A DNA stretch of 64,000 nucleotides from Nipponacmea schrenckii (Eukaryota > Mollusca > Gastropoda > Lottiidae): the NCBI GenBank assembly GCA_030562195.1, contig JAUJPP010000003.1, positions 31,130,602 through 31,194,601 on the forward strand, read 5' to 3'. Position 1 is the stretch's first letter. Each line of letters opens with the position of its first letter. Shown one piece after another: positions 23,008-32,250 of this stretch. The position numbers and the translations under genes are program-made. The notes under the pieces are model-generated. The model saw only the letters and a list, made by a program, of their open reading frames with translations, was not told where the DNA came from and ran no database searches.

Positions 23008-23142
23008 ATGGCTTCCGAGTTGGACATCAAACTTGATTTACTCATTACTGTCATCATATTACTATTAATTGTTACCGTTTTCCTCCTTATTTTTGTGATT
23101 GTTTGGGGAAAGAAGATACTTGTAATTCATGGACAGGTTTAA
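23008..23142 (+). CDS. Small single-pass membrane protein ORF (44 residues)
   Basis: The ATG has a strong context (taagATGG) and opens MASELDIKLD. About 23 hydrophobic residues (LLITVIILLLIVTVFLLIFV) follow, then GKKILVIHGQV and stop. The charge pattern suits a single transmembrane helix with a basic C-terminal flank. I do not recognise a family, and expression is unknown. Confidence 0.35.
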   Translation: MASELDIKLDLLITVIILLLIVTVFLLIFVIVWGKKILVIHGQV

Positions 23143-23351
23143 GGACTACTTGAAATCTGGAACCTGTCATTTAGTAGACAATAAAATTTGAGGTGGACAG
23201 TGACTACGAGTTTCTTGTTGACAATAATAAACAGTCTCAAATCTGGATAACAATATTATACAGGCTATTTGTATTAATCAGTGTGAATTTTCAGGATTAG
23301 ATCTGCTTGGATTAACCAGAGAAGTGATTAAAATAAGGGATAGTATCTATA

Positions 23352-23669
23352 ATGCCTAAGAATCCCAAGGTAAGATAAAAAAAATTTTTTTTAGGCCTTA
23401 ATCTAAAGTATGCAGGTTAGGCTTGGGCTCTTGAAATGGACTTAAATTTTTATCACAGATACAGATCTTCTCTCCAGGATCAGTCAATGCATAACGACCT
23501 AGTTGACAAGGAATGTTGCCCAAAATAATACTAATTCCAGTTTATTTTTTTATCTGAATTTTAAGGTTGTTTGGGCACAGTTTGACATGGGTGTATGGTG
23601 GCCAGGGGCAATTGAAGAGCGGCTTGTGGGAGGTCAATTAGATGTAAAATTTTGGAGTGAAAATGAAAT
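23352..23669 (+). CDS. Two 5' exons of a PWWP/Tudor-like protein
   Basis: Exon 1 (23352-23369) encodes MPKNPK and ends at gtaaga. Exon 2 (23566-23669) begins after ttttaag in the same phase and reads VVWAQFDMGVWWPGAIEERL, then DVKFWSENE, ending at gtaagt. 'VWA-x-x-x-G-x-WWPG' is the core of PWWP-type chromatin-reader domains. A candidate third exon after ctttag (23972) would add only a few residues before a stop, so the true continuation is unresolved. Confidence 0.45.
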
Positions 23670-26251
23670 GTAAGTAGGCCTACAGATATTTTATTAAATT
23701 CTTGGGGCTTCCTGAATGGACACTTTTAGAATGTTGGCTACAGATTTGCACCATACATATTTTTGTCTTGTGGCACTGCATTTCCACAAAACTTTAACTT
23801 GATTTATGACATATTAAAGAGCTATAGGTCAGACAACTTGTTTTAACTAGAACAATGTAAGTCAATTCTAAAATGTCCCCAATGTAAAAATTGATTCAAC
23901 TATTTGTGGAGCAAAGACTATATTACTGAAGTAGTTAAAATGCACTGTATGTTGCTTTAATTTTGCTTTAGGTATTTTACAATGAAGCAGACATAATAAA
24001 GAAAGTGAGAGGTACCATTCTATTGTTTAAAGAATTAAATATTTTAAAAAATGGTATTAAGTTTTTGTTCTGAACTAACATGTTTCATAAACTAAACAAA
24101 TTCTTATGGAATACAATTACTAACTTTATTTAAGCGACGTTTCAACCAGCGTTCTCTGGTCTTTATCAAGCAATGAGTAAAATGAAAGGTTAACAAGAAT
24201 ATATATAAGTAAAGACAAAACAATTTAACAAAACAATGGATTAAAACAATTAAGGGTAAAACATTTAAGGATTAAACAATTAATGACTTCTGCTTAAAGA
24301 TTTTAACATGTTTCACTTTATGATTTTTTTCTGATTTATTAAGTAGGTGGTTATTAATGTGGTAGACATTTTATATATGAAATGAAATAAACACAAACAT
24401 GATTTGGTTATTTTTAGAAAATGCACTAATATAATTTGATTTTTGTAAACTAGTCTGAGTAAACAGTATGATTTTCCGAGGTTATTTTACTTTAATAAGC
24501 TATCACATTAATGATACCCTTGATTTAATTAAGTAACTTGAAGATTTGCACTTGTTACATAATTGTATTCAGTATGTTATAATTCTATTAAGGTACTTCG
24601 GAACCTTGCAATAAATGAGCTGAGTCCAAAAATATTGCAAAAGCTATTTCAGTTGCAACAAGTGGCCACCTTGGATACAAAAGCTCAAAATATGCACATA
24701 AACACCAAAAACCAAATTTTGTGAACGTTTCCCTTTAAATCATCAAATGCACTGAATGACCCCAGCTTTTTAGTCTGAAAATAAGACAAAATAACAAATA
24801 TCTAACAACAATAATTCTCCACAAATACACATACATAATCCTTAAAAGATACACAGAAGGTAGCTCACACGCTATAGGTACATCACTCCAACCTTAGTTT
24901 TCCAATAATAGGCACCTATAAGCTTCCTTGATTTTATGGCAAGTGCAACACATGGTTAAGAAAATGGCGGACAATATGGCGGCTCTTCTGTCTGTCAAAA
25001 ATGACTAAAATGTACACTAATTCCACTGATTTCCAGAACACATACATCCATACACACAAGATTGAAGCTGGGAATCTCTTCTCTTCGGTAGTACAAAATT
25101 GCCTTACACGGATTCAACGATGATCGGTCACTAATACCAATTTTCACATCACGGTTCACATTTGTTGACACGAAGCTTCGTGCTCGATGCATCACATATC
25201 CTTGTGCATGGCAATACAACCCAAACAGTTCATATTTTTACGCTGGAAAATAAGCGTTGAGAATAATTGATTAATTGATGCATTTAAAAACTGACTGAAA
25301 CGAAAACGTCATTTGAAAACATCAAAACCACACAGAAGTCTTTGATGTGCGTAGGTCTTCGTTCATAGGGAGTCAATCGGTATTTCTCAAGAAATATGTC
25401 AACATTGATGAAATGTGTAAAATCGGGAAACTGACATGAGGTTACATTATGCAATCCTTTAACTTTGATGTACATGGAATAATACAATCAGCATAAAAAG
25501 GAAATAAATATCTCGAAAATAAAAGAAATTTACCTTCAAACAGGAAATCGTCAATGTAAACATACAGACCACGTGATGGTGCAAGTCTCACAAGTTTTGT
25601 TTATAAAGTTTCGAAATTATTCACCAAAAATATTTTATTGACATATTTTTATGCAAACGGTGATAATTTACCGAATAAAACATTCATATGTCATTGTAAA
25701 TTAAAAAAAAAATGTTTTAGTATTTACCACAATATTTACCATAAATGGCATGTGTTTACGGCAGTCCAAAGAGGTCATGAAAATTTTGTTACACCTAAGC
25801 CTTGAGTGGACAGATTAGGTCTACATCCTTGCCAATGAGTTACTCCTGTAAACGAACGCAAATTACAGTCAAGCTATATTCGGTTATTAACCTGAACCGT
25901 GTAAACTTACTCTATTTCACAACAAGTTTTCGAAACATCACTTCTTGCAAGTTATGGAATCATGTGGAATCAGGTGCTAGGCCCCTACGATGGGAACTAT
26001 AAAATGTGTGGCCTAGGCTAGGGGCCTATCTATAAAAGTGACTTTTGAGTCCACATATAACTCAATAAGTAAATATGGACCAATGTAATATGAATATTTC
26101 TCCAAAACAAGAAATGAACAGTAAGGATTTCTTCCTCAGTTACGAATATGACAATGAGAGAAATTTTTACTTCCAGAGTCTTCCATAGTGATGGTTATTA
26201 CGTCACCTCTTTGACCACGTGACGGAAGTAACACGATTTCTCCGTGCAGCA
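23670..26251. other. Mostly no gene; possible retroelement debris at 24.1-24.3 kb
   Basis: The stretch 24125-24180 (tttatttaagcgacgtttca, then ggtctttatcaagc) resembles a widespread SINE-like end seen in invertebrate genomes. At 24961-24983 two atggcgg words (YY1-like) lie close together and could mark a promoter. Otherwise AT-rich without supported exons. Confidence 0.35.
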
Positions 26252-26262
26252 ATCTATAAAAC
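26252..26262 (+). promoter_or_regulatory. TATA-box-like element before the virus-like cassette
   Basis: The word tctataaaacg lies about 25 bases before the ATG at 26278. It could drive the first ORF of the cassette. Confidence 0.35.
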
Positions 26263-26277
26263 GGCACGCGACAGCGT

Positions 26278-26448
26278 ATGAACGTGGACTCAGTCTCCGG
26301 CAAAAAGGCCAAAAAGAATCACAGAAGGACAGTTACATTAGGAGAACGAAGAATTAATACACAGAAGAAGCCAAAGCAGGTCGATCCTTACTCAACGTCT
26401 GCGATATGGTTTTTACACCATACCTACGTAGGCCTACAGGCAGCATGA
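26278..26448 (+). CDS. Small basic ORF (56 residues) at the start of the virus-like cassette
   Basis: ATG opens MNVDSVSGKKAKKNHRR with 14 Lys/Arg in the first 36 residues and ends TYVGLQAA. I do not recognise it. A basic small protein next to virion genes could bind DNA, but this is inference from composition and position only. Confidence 0.3.
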   Translation: MNVDSVSGKKAKKNHRRTVTLGERRINTQKKPKQVDPYSTSAIWFLHHTYVGLQAA

Positions 26449-26508
26449 TAGTATTGATAGTTTCTTAGAGCTCGCATCTCTTATACAGGTGAGGATTGCT
26501 ATTCAAAA

Positions 26509-26878
26509 ATGGAAAGGAAACTTCAAAAATTTATGACGAAGGAAAGCTGCATTCCGAAGGAAGATAAGGTTTACACACCATTACTTATCACAGATAGCAA
26601 GGGGAATCATTTAGAGTTTAGTAGATCTAAGCCCAGATCTGCTACTGCTAGGCCTATTGACAGTAATGTTGTTGAAAGACAAATTGTCATTAATTCTAAA
26701 GGAGGAAGGACTCTCAAGCCCTTGACTATCTGAGATAATCTTGCAGAGGAGATTGGGTTCCAGGCCCCCCTGTGTATGCTTGGCTTAGTAGTATTAGAGT
26801 ATTTAGATATCCGGCATCCCGCCATTTCGCTATGCTCCACTCCGGTCTACCGGATATCTAAATACTCTATGACTTCTT
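26509..26878 (+). pseudogene. SGNH-hydrolase-like ORF, interrupted
   Basis: ATG at 26509 opens a frame with YTPLLITDSKGNHLE and, later, ERQIVINSKGGRT. The D-S-K-G word resembles block I of SGNH/GDSL-like folds. I recall such ORFs beside capsid genes of animal Polinton/adintovirus-like elements. A stop at 26731-26733 interrupts it; the frame continues (DNLAEEIGFQA) to about 26878. The part after 26790 coincides with a large inverted repeat. Confidence 0.35.
26796..26868. repeat. Perfect 19-bp inverted repeat with 35-base loop
   Basis: AGAGTATTTAGATATCCGG at 26796-26814 is exactly complementary to 26850-26868. It could form a strong cruciform, a terminator-like hairpin or the fold-back end of an element. 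It sits between the SGNH-like and PLA2-like frames. Confidence 0.8.
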
Positions 26879-26898
26879 AGAATAAATAGACCAAAAAT

Positions 26899-27114
26899 AT
26901 GTCTTTTATAAACATTCACTCCCCTAAAACCTATTTTGGATCAGGGGACATTCAGAAATCTCTAACTAAACTTCCCGGTTTCCCATGGGCTAAATTTAAA
27001 GGTGAGAAACATCTTCCAGGTCATAATTACACTGGTCCAGGAACTAGGTTAGATTTACGACTAGATGAAAATCAGTTAATAAATGAGAACTGTGAACATA
27101 ACATGTATGTGTAG
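26899..27114 (+). pseudogene. PLA2-like (parvovirus VP1-type) domain, truncated
   Basis: ATG at 26899 opens 71 residues. KLPGFPWAKF is followed by LPGHNYTGPGTRLD, which matches the calcium-loop word Y-x-GPG-x-x-LD of virion PLA2 domains. The catalytic H-D that should follow appears as H-N in CEHNMYV just before the stop, and the second half of the domain is missing. In related virus-like elements the domain helps virions leave endosomes; this copy looks inactive. Confidence 0.5.
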
Positions 27115-27116
27115 TC

Positions 27117-27593
27117 ATGGAGTTGATATCGATCAATACTTTCTTTGTTCTGAATTGCGTTGTATTCTCAATCAATTCATTTCAGGTCTGTCTCGGTTGT
27201 ATACAGTTTAGTTTCAATATTACTCTCGTTTTAATATTCTTTGGACAAGAGATTAACGTTATTATATTTGACTATTATCCAATCCAGGTAAGTAATAGCT
27301 TTATTTAATATTAACGGTAAATTATATCAAAATTTCGTAAGTTTGTCAATTCTCAAATTACTAGTAATGATTCCAGACATAGAACAATGTTTACAATGAT
27401 TTTAACGTTTTGGAAATTAATGTGATTTGAAATTATTTATGAGACTTATCAAAAACAGTTCAAAATTCTGTTAGAAAGGTGAGTGTGTAAAATATTTAGT
27501 AAAATATATTCCATTTTATATTTTCAGGTTACGTGGCAAATATTCCATAGATGATTGAACGATCAATAAAAGTTCTAGAAAATTACCTAACAA
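27117..27593. other. AT-rich interval in the cassette; hydrophobic frame of doubtful meaning
   Basis: A 63-residue hydrophobic frame (27117-27308) starts 3 bases after the PLA2-like stop, but its composition follows the AT bias. A gtaagt donor-like word lies at 27289. No domain seen. Confidence 0.3.
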
Positions 27594-27774
27594 CATAACA
27601 AACAGTTGGTAACCTAGGACCGGTCCTCAAGAGCGGTTTCGATCATGCGCAGTTGAATAGAACAACAACATCCGCAACTGACGTAACATGTTATGAATAG
27701 CAACCAAATAACAAACAGTTGGTAACTAAGGACCCGTACTGATAGTACGCTTTTCGATCATGCGCAATTGAGAA
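27594..27774 (+). promoter_or_regulatory. Two direct repeats upstream of the capsid-like genes
   Basis: The theme 'aacaaacagttggtaac', 'aggacc', 'tttcgatcatgcgca' occurs at 27596-27655 and 27711-27770, about 115 bases apart. Each ends with catgcgca, an NRF1-like core. Placement about 145 bases before the first virion-like ORF suggests control elements or an element boundary. Confidence 0.45.
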
Positions 27775-27917
27775 GTTATTAATAATAATCAATGTGTTTA
27801 AAACCATGTTGTATTGATTATGAATGTATAGAATGTATTTCTACATGGTATCACTATCAGTATTGATTTTATAATAAAATTCTTTTGTTGTTTTATCAAA
27901 TCTACTCTATTAAAAAT

Positions 27918-28193
27918 ATGGGATTGATTTTAAAACATGAAAAGGAAAAGTTCAATTACACTGGAGATGGTTTCTTCTCTGGATTGATGTCCCTTATACC
28001 AAAGGTTACATCCTTTGTAACTAAAAACAAAGACCTTATATCCTCTGGGGCAAAAGCGATTTCATCAGTCGGGCAGGCAGAGAGTGCAATTAGCAAATCT
28101 GTCCAACAAAAAAATGAATTAGATGAATTGCGCAAAATAAGAGAACTTAGACAAAAAGCGAAACAAGGCCAAGGATTTAAGGTGTTGGGATAA
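27918..28193 (+). CDS. Small virion-like protein (91 residues), unnamed
   Basis: ATG at 27918 gives GDGFFSGLMSLIPKVTSFV followed by a Lys-rich amphipathic helix region (LDELRKIRELRQKAKQGQG). I recall small ORFs with a 'G-x-G' start and amphipathic helices next to the capsid gene in animal Polinton/adintovirus-like elements, where they may be minor virion proteins. The stop is 8 bases before the capsid-like frame. Intact as far as seen. Confidence 0.4.
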   Translation: MGLILKHEKEKFNYTGDGFFSGLMSLIPKVTSFVTKNKDLISSGAKAISSVGQAESAISKSVQQKNELDELRKIRELRQKAKQGQGFKVLG

Positions 28194-28200
28194 AGCCTAA

Positions 28201-29568
28201 ATCCTCTTATTAAAAATAGCAAAACTCGATCCGATCTTTCAACTTTATGAACCAATAGAATATACATTCAATAAGAAAAAAGAAGACTACATCATTATAT
28301 CTCTAACTGTTGGGTCCAAATCTCAGATTAATGACGGAGGTAGGGTCACATTTGAAATCAATTCGTTGTCCAATTGGTTACTTCTTTCCAATGCTTACTT
28401 CCGCTGTGATTTCAAAATAAGTGATGGTGCCCCCAATCAAAATCGTTTTCCCCAGCAGATGGTAACATTGGAGAACAATTTCTTCCCCTCTTTATTTAGC
28501 GAAATGATTTTAGAAGCCGGTTCAAATATAATTGAAACAATCAAACACCCAGGTGAGTTTGACACAATGCTTAAAACTCTTTTGTATCCAAAAAATTATA
28601 CAACGGCATCGGGTTGGATGCCAGACACGAGAGATGGGGAAATACAATCTCAAGAAGATAATTTACAAGCAGACGCCAACTTGGCGGCAGTAAGAACTAG
28701 TGTTAACAATTTGATCAATATCACCAAATTTCAAAATAATGAAGGTTATAAACAGAGGGTTGTATTTTACAATAAACCTATTGATAGAAATAGCTGGGGT
28801 TCGTATATAAACTGGAATTTATATCCCCTCTTTGGATTACTTGAGCACAGGAAAGTTTATTTTGGTCTACCCTTCAAAATCCATCTTCAAAGATTAATAA
28901 ATAACGATAGAATATTTTTTGGAGAAAACAATTCAAATGCTAAATTAGAAATAACCGATATCCAATTATACGTGCCAGTAATAACCCCAACAATCGAAGT
29001 AGAAACAAGACTTCTTAGTAGTTTGAAAAAAAGTATTGAAATAGCATTTTAAAGAAGAAATACGATTGGATCGATAACAATCACCGGGGAGAATTTCACA
29101 TGGCAAGTGACGAATACTACAAAACCAGCGAGATATTTAATACTTGGTTTCAAAAATCTTCCAGATTCACAAACGAACAACAACAACCTTTTTAAAGTAA
29201 CTGGTGACAACTTTGGAGATCCTAAAATAAAAAGGGTTCAAGTAAGATTAAACAATGAAAATTATCCAAATCAACCCTTAAAAATTAATCCCGACACCAA
29301 GGACTTTAATGAGTTGTATAGAAACTATAAGCTTATGAGCGAATTATTTGGAAATGTACCACAGTTTAATTATTTCGATTTTATTTTGAATTATCCTATA
29401 TTTTGTTTTGATCTCTCTGCTCATAAAGAAGATTTGTTCAAAACAGGCGTACAGTTGTCTGTATACATTGAAAAAACAGCTGGAGATATGGTAGGGTATT
29501 GTCTCTTGTTAGAGGAATCTCGTCATATCATAAATATAATGGATAGAAAGATGAATAGAATTGAATAA
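28201..29568 (+). pseudogene. Major-capsid-like protein (double jelly-roll type), interrupted
   Basis: One reading frame runs from just after a stop at 28198-28200 to the stop at 29566-29568, about 455 codons. It is broken by an in-frame TAA at 29050-29052. No ATG is present at the expected N-terminus; the frame is already open from 28201. Recognisable words are LDPIFQLYEP near the start and ARYLILGFKN, YPIFCFDLSAHKEDL and GYCLLLE in the second half. They match capsid genes of animal Polinton/adintovirus-like elements as I remember them. Missing start plus internal stop indicate a pseudogene. Confidence 0.6.
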
Positions 29569-29584
29569 ATTTCTAACTTTAAAA

Positions 29585-30151
29585 ATGAAACCAGAAGTTT
29601 TAGTCGCTAAAATATTAGAATCAATCGAAAAAGGGAAACCGAAAACAATTAGTTATAATGGTATAAAGATACATATTTCACAATCAACTATTAACAAACT
29701 AAAAAATCATAAAGTACTGGACAATATTAATTATAATGAAATAGACAAGCAAGCTAAAGAATGTGGGTTTCTATTTCTTCTCCCATTAATTTTCGGAGGA
29801 TTAGCAGCTGCAGGTGCTGTTGCCGGTGGTGCAAGTGGTATAGCGTCAGCGGTAAATAAGAAAAAAGCCGAGGAAGCTGAAGCCAGAGAAAAACGTAGAC
29901 ATAATTTAGAAATGGAAAAATTAGCCAAAGGTTCGGGAATCAAGGATATCTTAGCCAGCGTCAAACAATTCAATCACGCAACCAAGAAAACAGTAAAAGA
30001 AGGTTTGTCTAAGTTAATTGACCAAATCGATACGGGTGAAACTGAGATTAAAAAAGAAGGAGAAGGATTAATACTTAATCACATTCGCAGTGGTGATGGT
30101 TTGTATCTTTCGAAATACAAAGGAGACGGTATTGTATTAAATCCTCATTAA
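29585..30151 (+). CDS. Ala/Gly-rich virion-like protein (about 188 residues)
   Basis: ATG at 29585, 17 bases after the capsid-like stop, opens MKPEVLVAKILESIEKGKPK. A hydrophobic Ala/Gly-rich helix follows (LIFGGLAAAGAVAGGASGIA), then a long Lys/Glu-rich amphipathic helix, and the end has GDGLYLSKYKGDG. A hydrophobic plus amphipathic design recalls membrane-acting minor virion proteins of adenovirus-like viruses, but no homology is claimed. The frame is intact. Its stop lies 4 bases before the ATPase ATG. Confidence 0.5.
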   Translation: MKPEVLVAKILESIEKGKPKTISYNGIKIHISQSTINKLKNHKVLDNINYNEIDKQAKECGFLFLLPLIFGGLAAAGAVAGGASGIASAVNKKKAEEAEAREKRRHNLEMEKLAKGSGIKDILASVKQFNHATKKTVKEGLSKLIDQIDTGETEIKKEGEGLILNHIRSGDGLYLSKYKGDGIVLNPH

Positions 30152-30155
30152 AAAA

Positions 30156-30895
30156 ATGGCTGCAAAATTTAAACATTCAGAAATGTTTCCACAAAATCCA
30201 ATGTTAATGTGTATTGTTGGTCAATCAGGATCAGGAAAAACTCACCTCTTATTTAAGATGTTAACAACACCCAAATTATTAGATTTTAATTCCCTTTACA
30301 TTTATACATCAACTCCAGATCAATTATATTATCAATTTCTGAAAGCCTTAGAATATTTACAAAAAGATGATATACAGCAAATATTTCGAATTTATGAACA
30401 GAATGAAGATCTTCAAAATGACAAAACTATTGAAGAATTTATAAGTTATTGTATAAAAGAAAACAACCCATCATTAACACCAACTGATATTCAAGTTTTA
30501 CTAACCAAGAACGTGAATGATTTAGATTTGTCTAATATCGACAAGAAAAGGAAAAACCTGATCATTTTCGATGACTGTGTAGCACAATCAAACCAAACAG
30601 TTCAACAAGAATTCTTTATTAAAGGAAGACATCACAATTGTCATTGTATATACCAATCTCAATCATTTTATGGAATGGATGGAATGTTTATTAGAAAGAA
30701 CGCTAATTGTTTTATTTTGAATTAAACGATAAAGATCTATCTCAAATACTTCAATCAATAATTCATGGTATGGAGAAAGATGAATTTAAAAAATTTTGTA
30801 GAAGACAATGGAGCAATCCTGACGATCATGGATATATCTTTGTAAATACAAGAAAACCAGCTGGACAAAAAGTTATGACAAATATTTGCAATTAA
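30156..30895 (+). pseudogene. FtsK/HerA-type (A32-like) genome-packaging ATPase, one frameshift
   Basis: Walker A is GQSGSGKT (30219-30242) and Walker B is NLIIFDDC (30555-30578). FIKGRHHNCHCIYQSQSF then carries the sensor-like Gln found in A32-type ATPases. The first frame stops at 30723-30725. The C-terminal part (LNDKDLSQILQSI onward, to 30895) is in another frame starting near 30710, consistent with a one-base loss in the T-run near 30712-30716. The family pumps DNA into capsids of Polinton-like and giant viruses. It sits in the expected place after the capsid-like genes. Confidence 0.75.
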
Positions 30896-30897
30896 AA

Positions 30898-31469
30898 ATG
30901 ACTGATTGGAATAAAATATTAAAGAGAAATAAAGAATACATTAAAACTAAAGATAAATTAAAATCTAATGTTCCTGGTGATGGCAATTGTTTCTTTCACT
31001 GTTTGAGCCTTTCATTTAATGCCAACTTCCATGAAAGTAAACTTATCACACAATAATTTGTGACTTTGTCCTGCAAAATTGGAATCTTTGGAAAGATAGA
31101 GTTATACTTTACCATGATTTTATATTCTCACCCGAAGATTACAAACAAATAATGGTAACTGGAAATGGTTGGGCAACAGCTTGTGAAATTGAAGCTGCAA
31201 CACAACTTTTAGATTTTAATATAAACATATGGTTAAAGACACAAACAAACAACAAAATAGTATATACTTCACATCAATACCCTCATCATGTTAATGGCAC
31301 AGAAGATTTTCATGTTGAACTGTTGTTGGCAAATATGCATTTCAAATTACTCAAGAAGATAAAGACAACCAAACCTAATATAAAAGAAACAAATTTTAAA
31401 CAGATAAGTAATACTTCTTCCTGTTTAAAAAGCACATATCCATCAAAAGAATCACATCTATCAATTAAA
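30898..31469 (+). pseudogene. OTU-type cysteine protease domain, frameshifted
   Basis: ATG at 30898 lies two bases after the ATPase stop. NVPGDGNCFFHCLS carries the OTU catalytic Asp-Cys (30976-30990). The first frame ends at 31054. The continuation is one base over (CDFVLQNWNLWKDRVILYH, then GNGWATACEIEAATQLL), and the catalytic His is in LLANMHFKLL near 31330. OTU domains occur in Helitron/Helentron proteins and also in some viruses. Downstream sequence is Helitron-like, so it may be the N-terminus of that protein or the last gene of the virus-like cassette. Confidence 0.65.
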
Positions 31470-31470
31470 A

Positions 31471-32230
31471 AGCCAAAACTAGAAACAACAAAACACATGG
31501 GAATTCTTTATGATTCCAAAATTCACCATTCCTGTAGAAAGCTAGGACTTAAGTACGAAGTTCCAAAAGGTAAAACTGTTAAACAGAGAAAAATATTAGA
31601 CAAAAAAAATATCAATAATATAGCACGCAAAGAGAAACAACTAAATGTAAAAGTTAAAGATCTCCCTGATCCCCCACCTCTTTCCGAAAATGACAAAGAA
31701 AATGATGCTTTAGATGCTATTCGTAATTTTGAACTGAAACAAATGTCATACAATATCAATTATTGTATGGTATGCTGTGAAAGGAGAATTGAAATGAAAA
31801 TGGAATCACCATCTAACTGTAGAAGATGTTATAAAGAAAAAGCCAAAACTAGAGACAACAAAACACATGGGAATTCAAAATACTTAGCAACACACTGGAG
31901 AAATTCTTTATGATTCCAAAATTGACCATTCCTGTAGAAAGCTAGGACTTAAGTACGAAGTTCCAAAAGGTAAAACTGTTAAACAGAGAAAAATATTAGA
32001 CAAAAAAAATATCAATAATATAGCACGCAAAGAGAAACAACTAAATGTAAAAGTTAAAGATCTCCCTGATCCCCCACCTCTTTCCGAAAATGACAAAGAA
32101 AATGATGCTTTAGATGCTATTCGTAATTTTGAACTGAAACAAATGTCATACAATATCAATCATTGTATGGTATGCTGTGAAAGGAGAATTAGAATGAAAA
32201 TGGAATCACCATCCAACTGAAGAAGATTTT
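31471..32230 (+). repeat. About 360-bp tandem duplication inside the OTU-Helitron gene
   Basis: 31471-31830 and 31841-32230 are nearly identical (from 'agccaaaactag' through 'gtatgctgtgaaaggagaatt'). The second copy has about 30 extra bases near 31877-31907. Both encode CRKLGLKYEVPKGKTVKQRK and a Cys-rich word (CMVCCERR). High identity means the duplication is recent compared with the many disabling changes around it. Confidence 0.9.
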
Positions 32231-32250
32231 ATAAAGAAAAAGACATAAAA

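Noticed and set aside
27117..27308. 63-residue hydrophobic ORF as a virus-like membrane protein
   Set aside because: Composition follows the AT bias, no motif, and a donor-like gtaagt lies inside; not supported as a gene.
31523..32159. Two matching minus-strand ORFs of about 80 residues
   Set aside because: Opposite-strand shadows of the duplicated OTU-Helitron segment.
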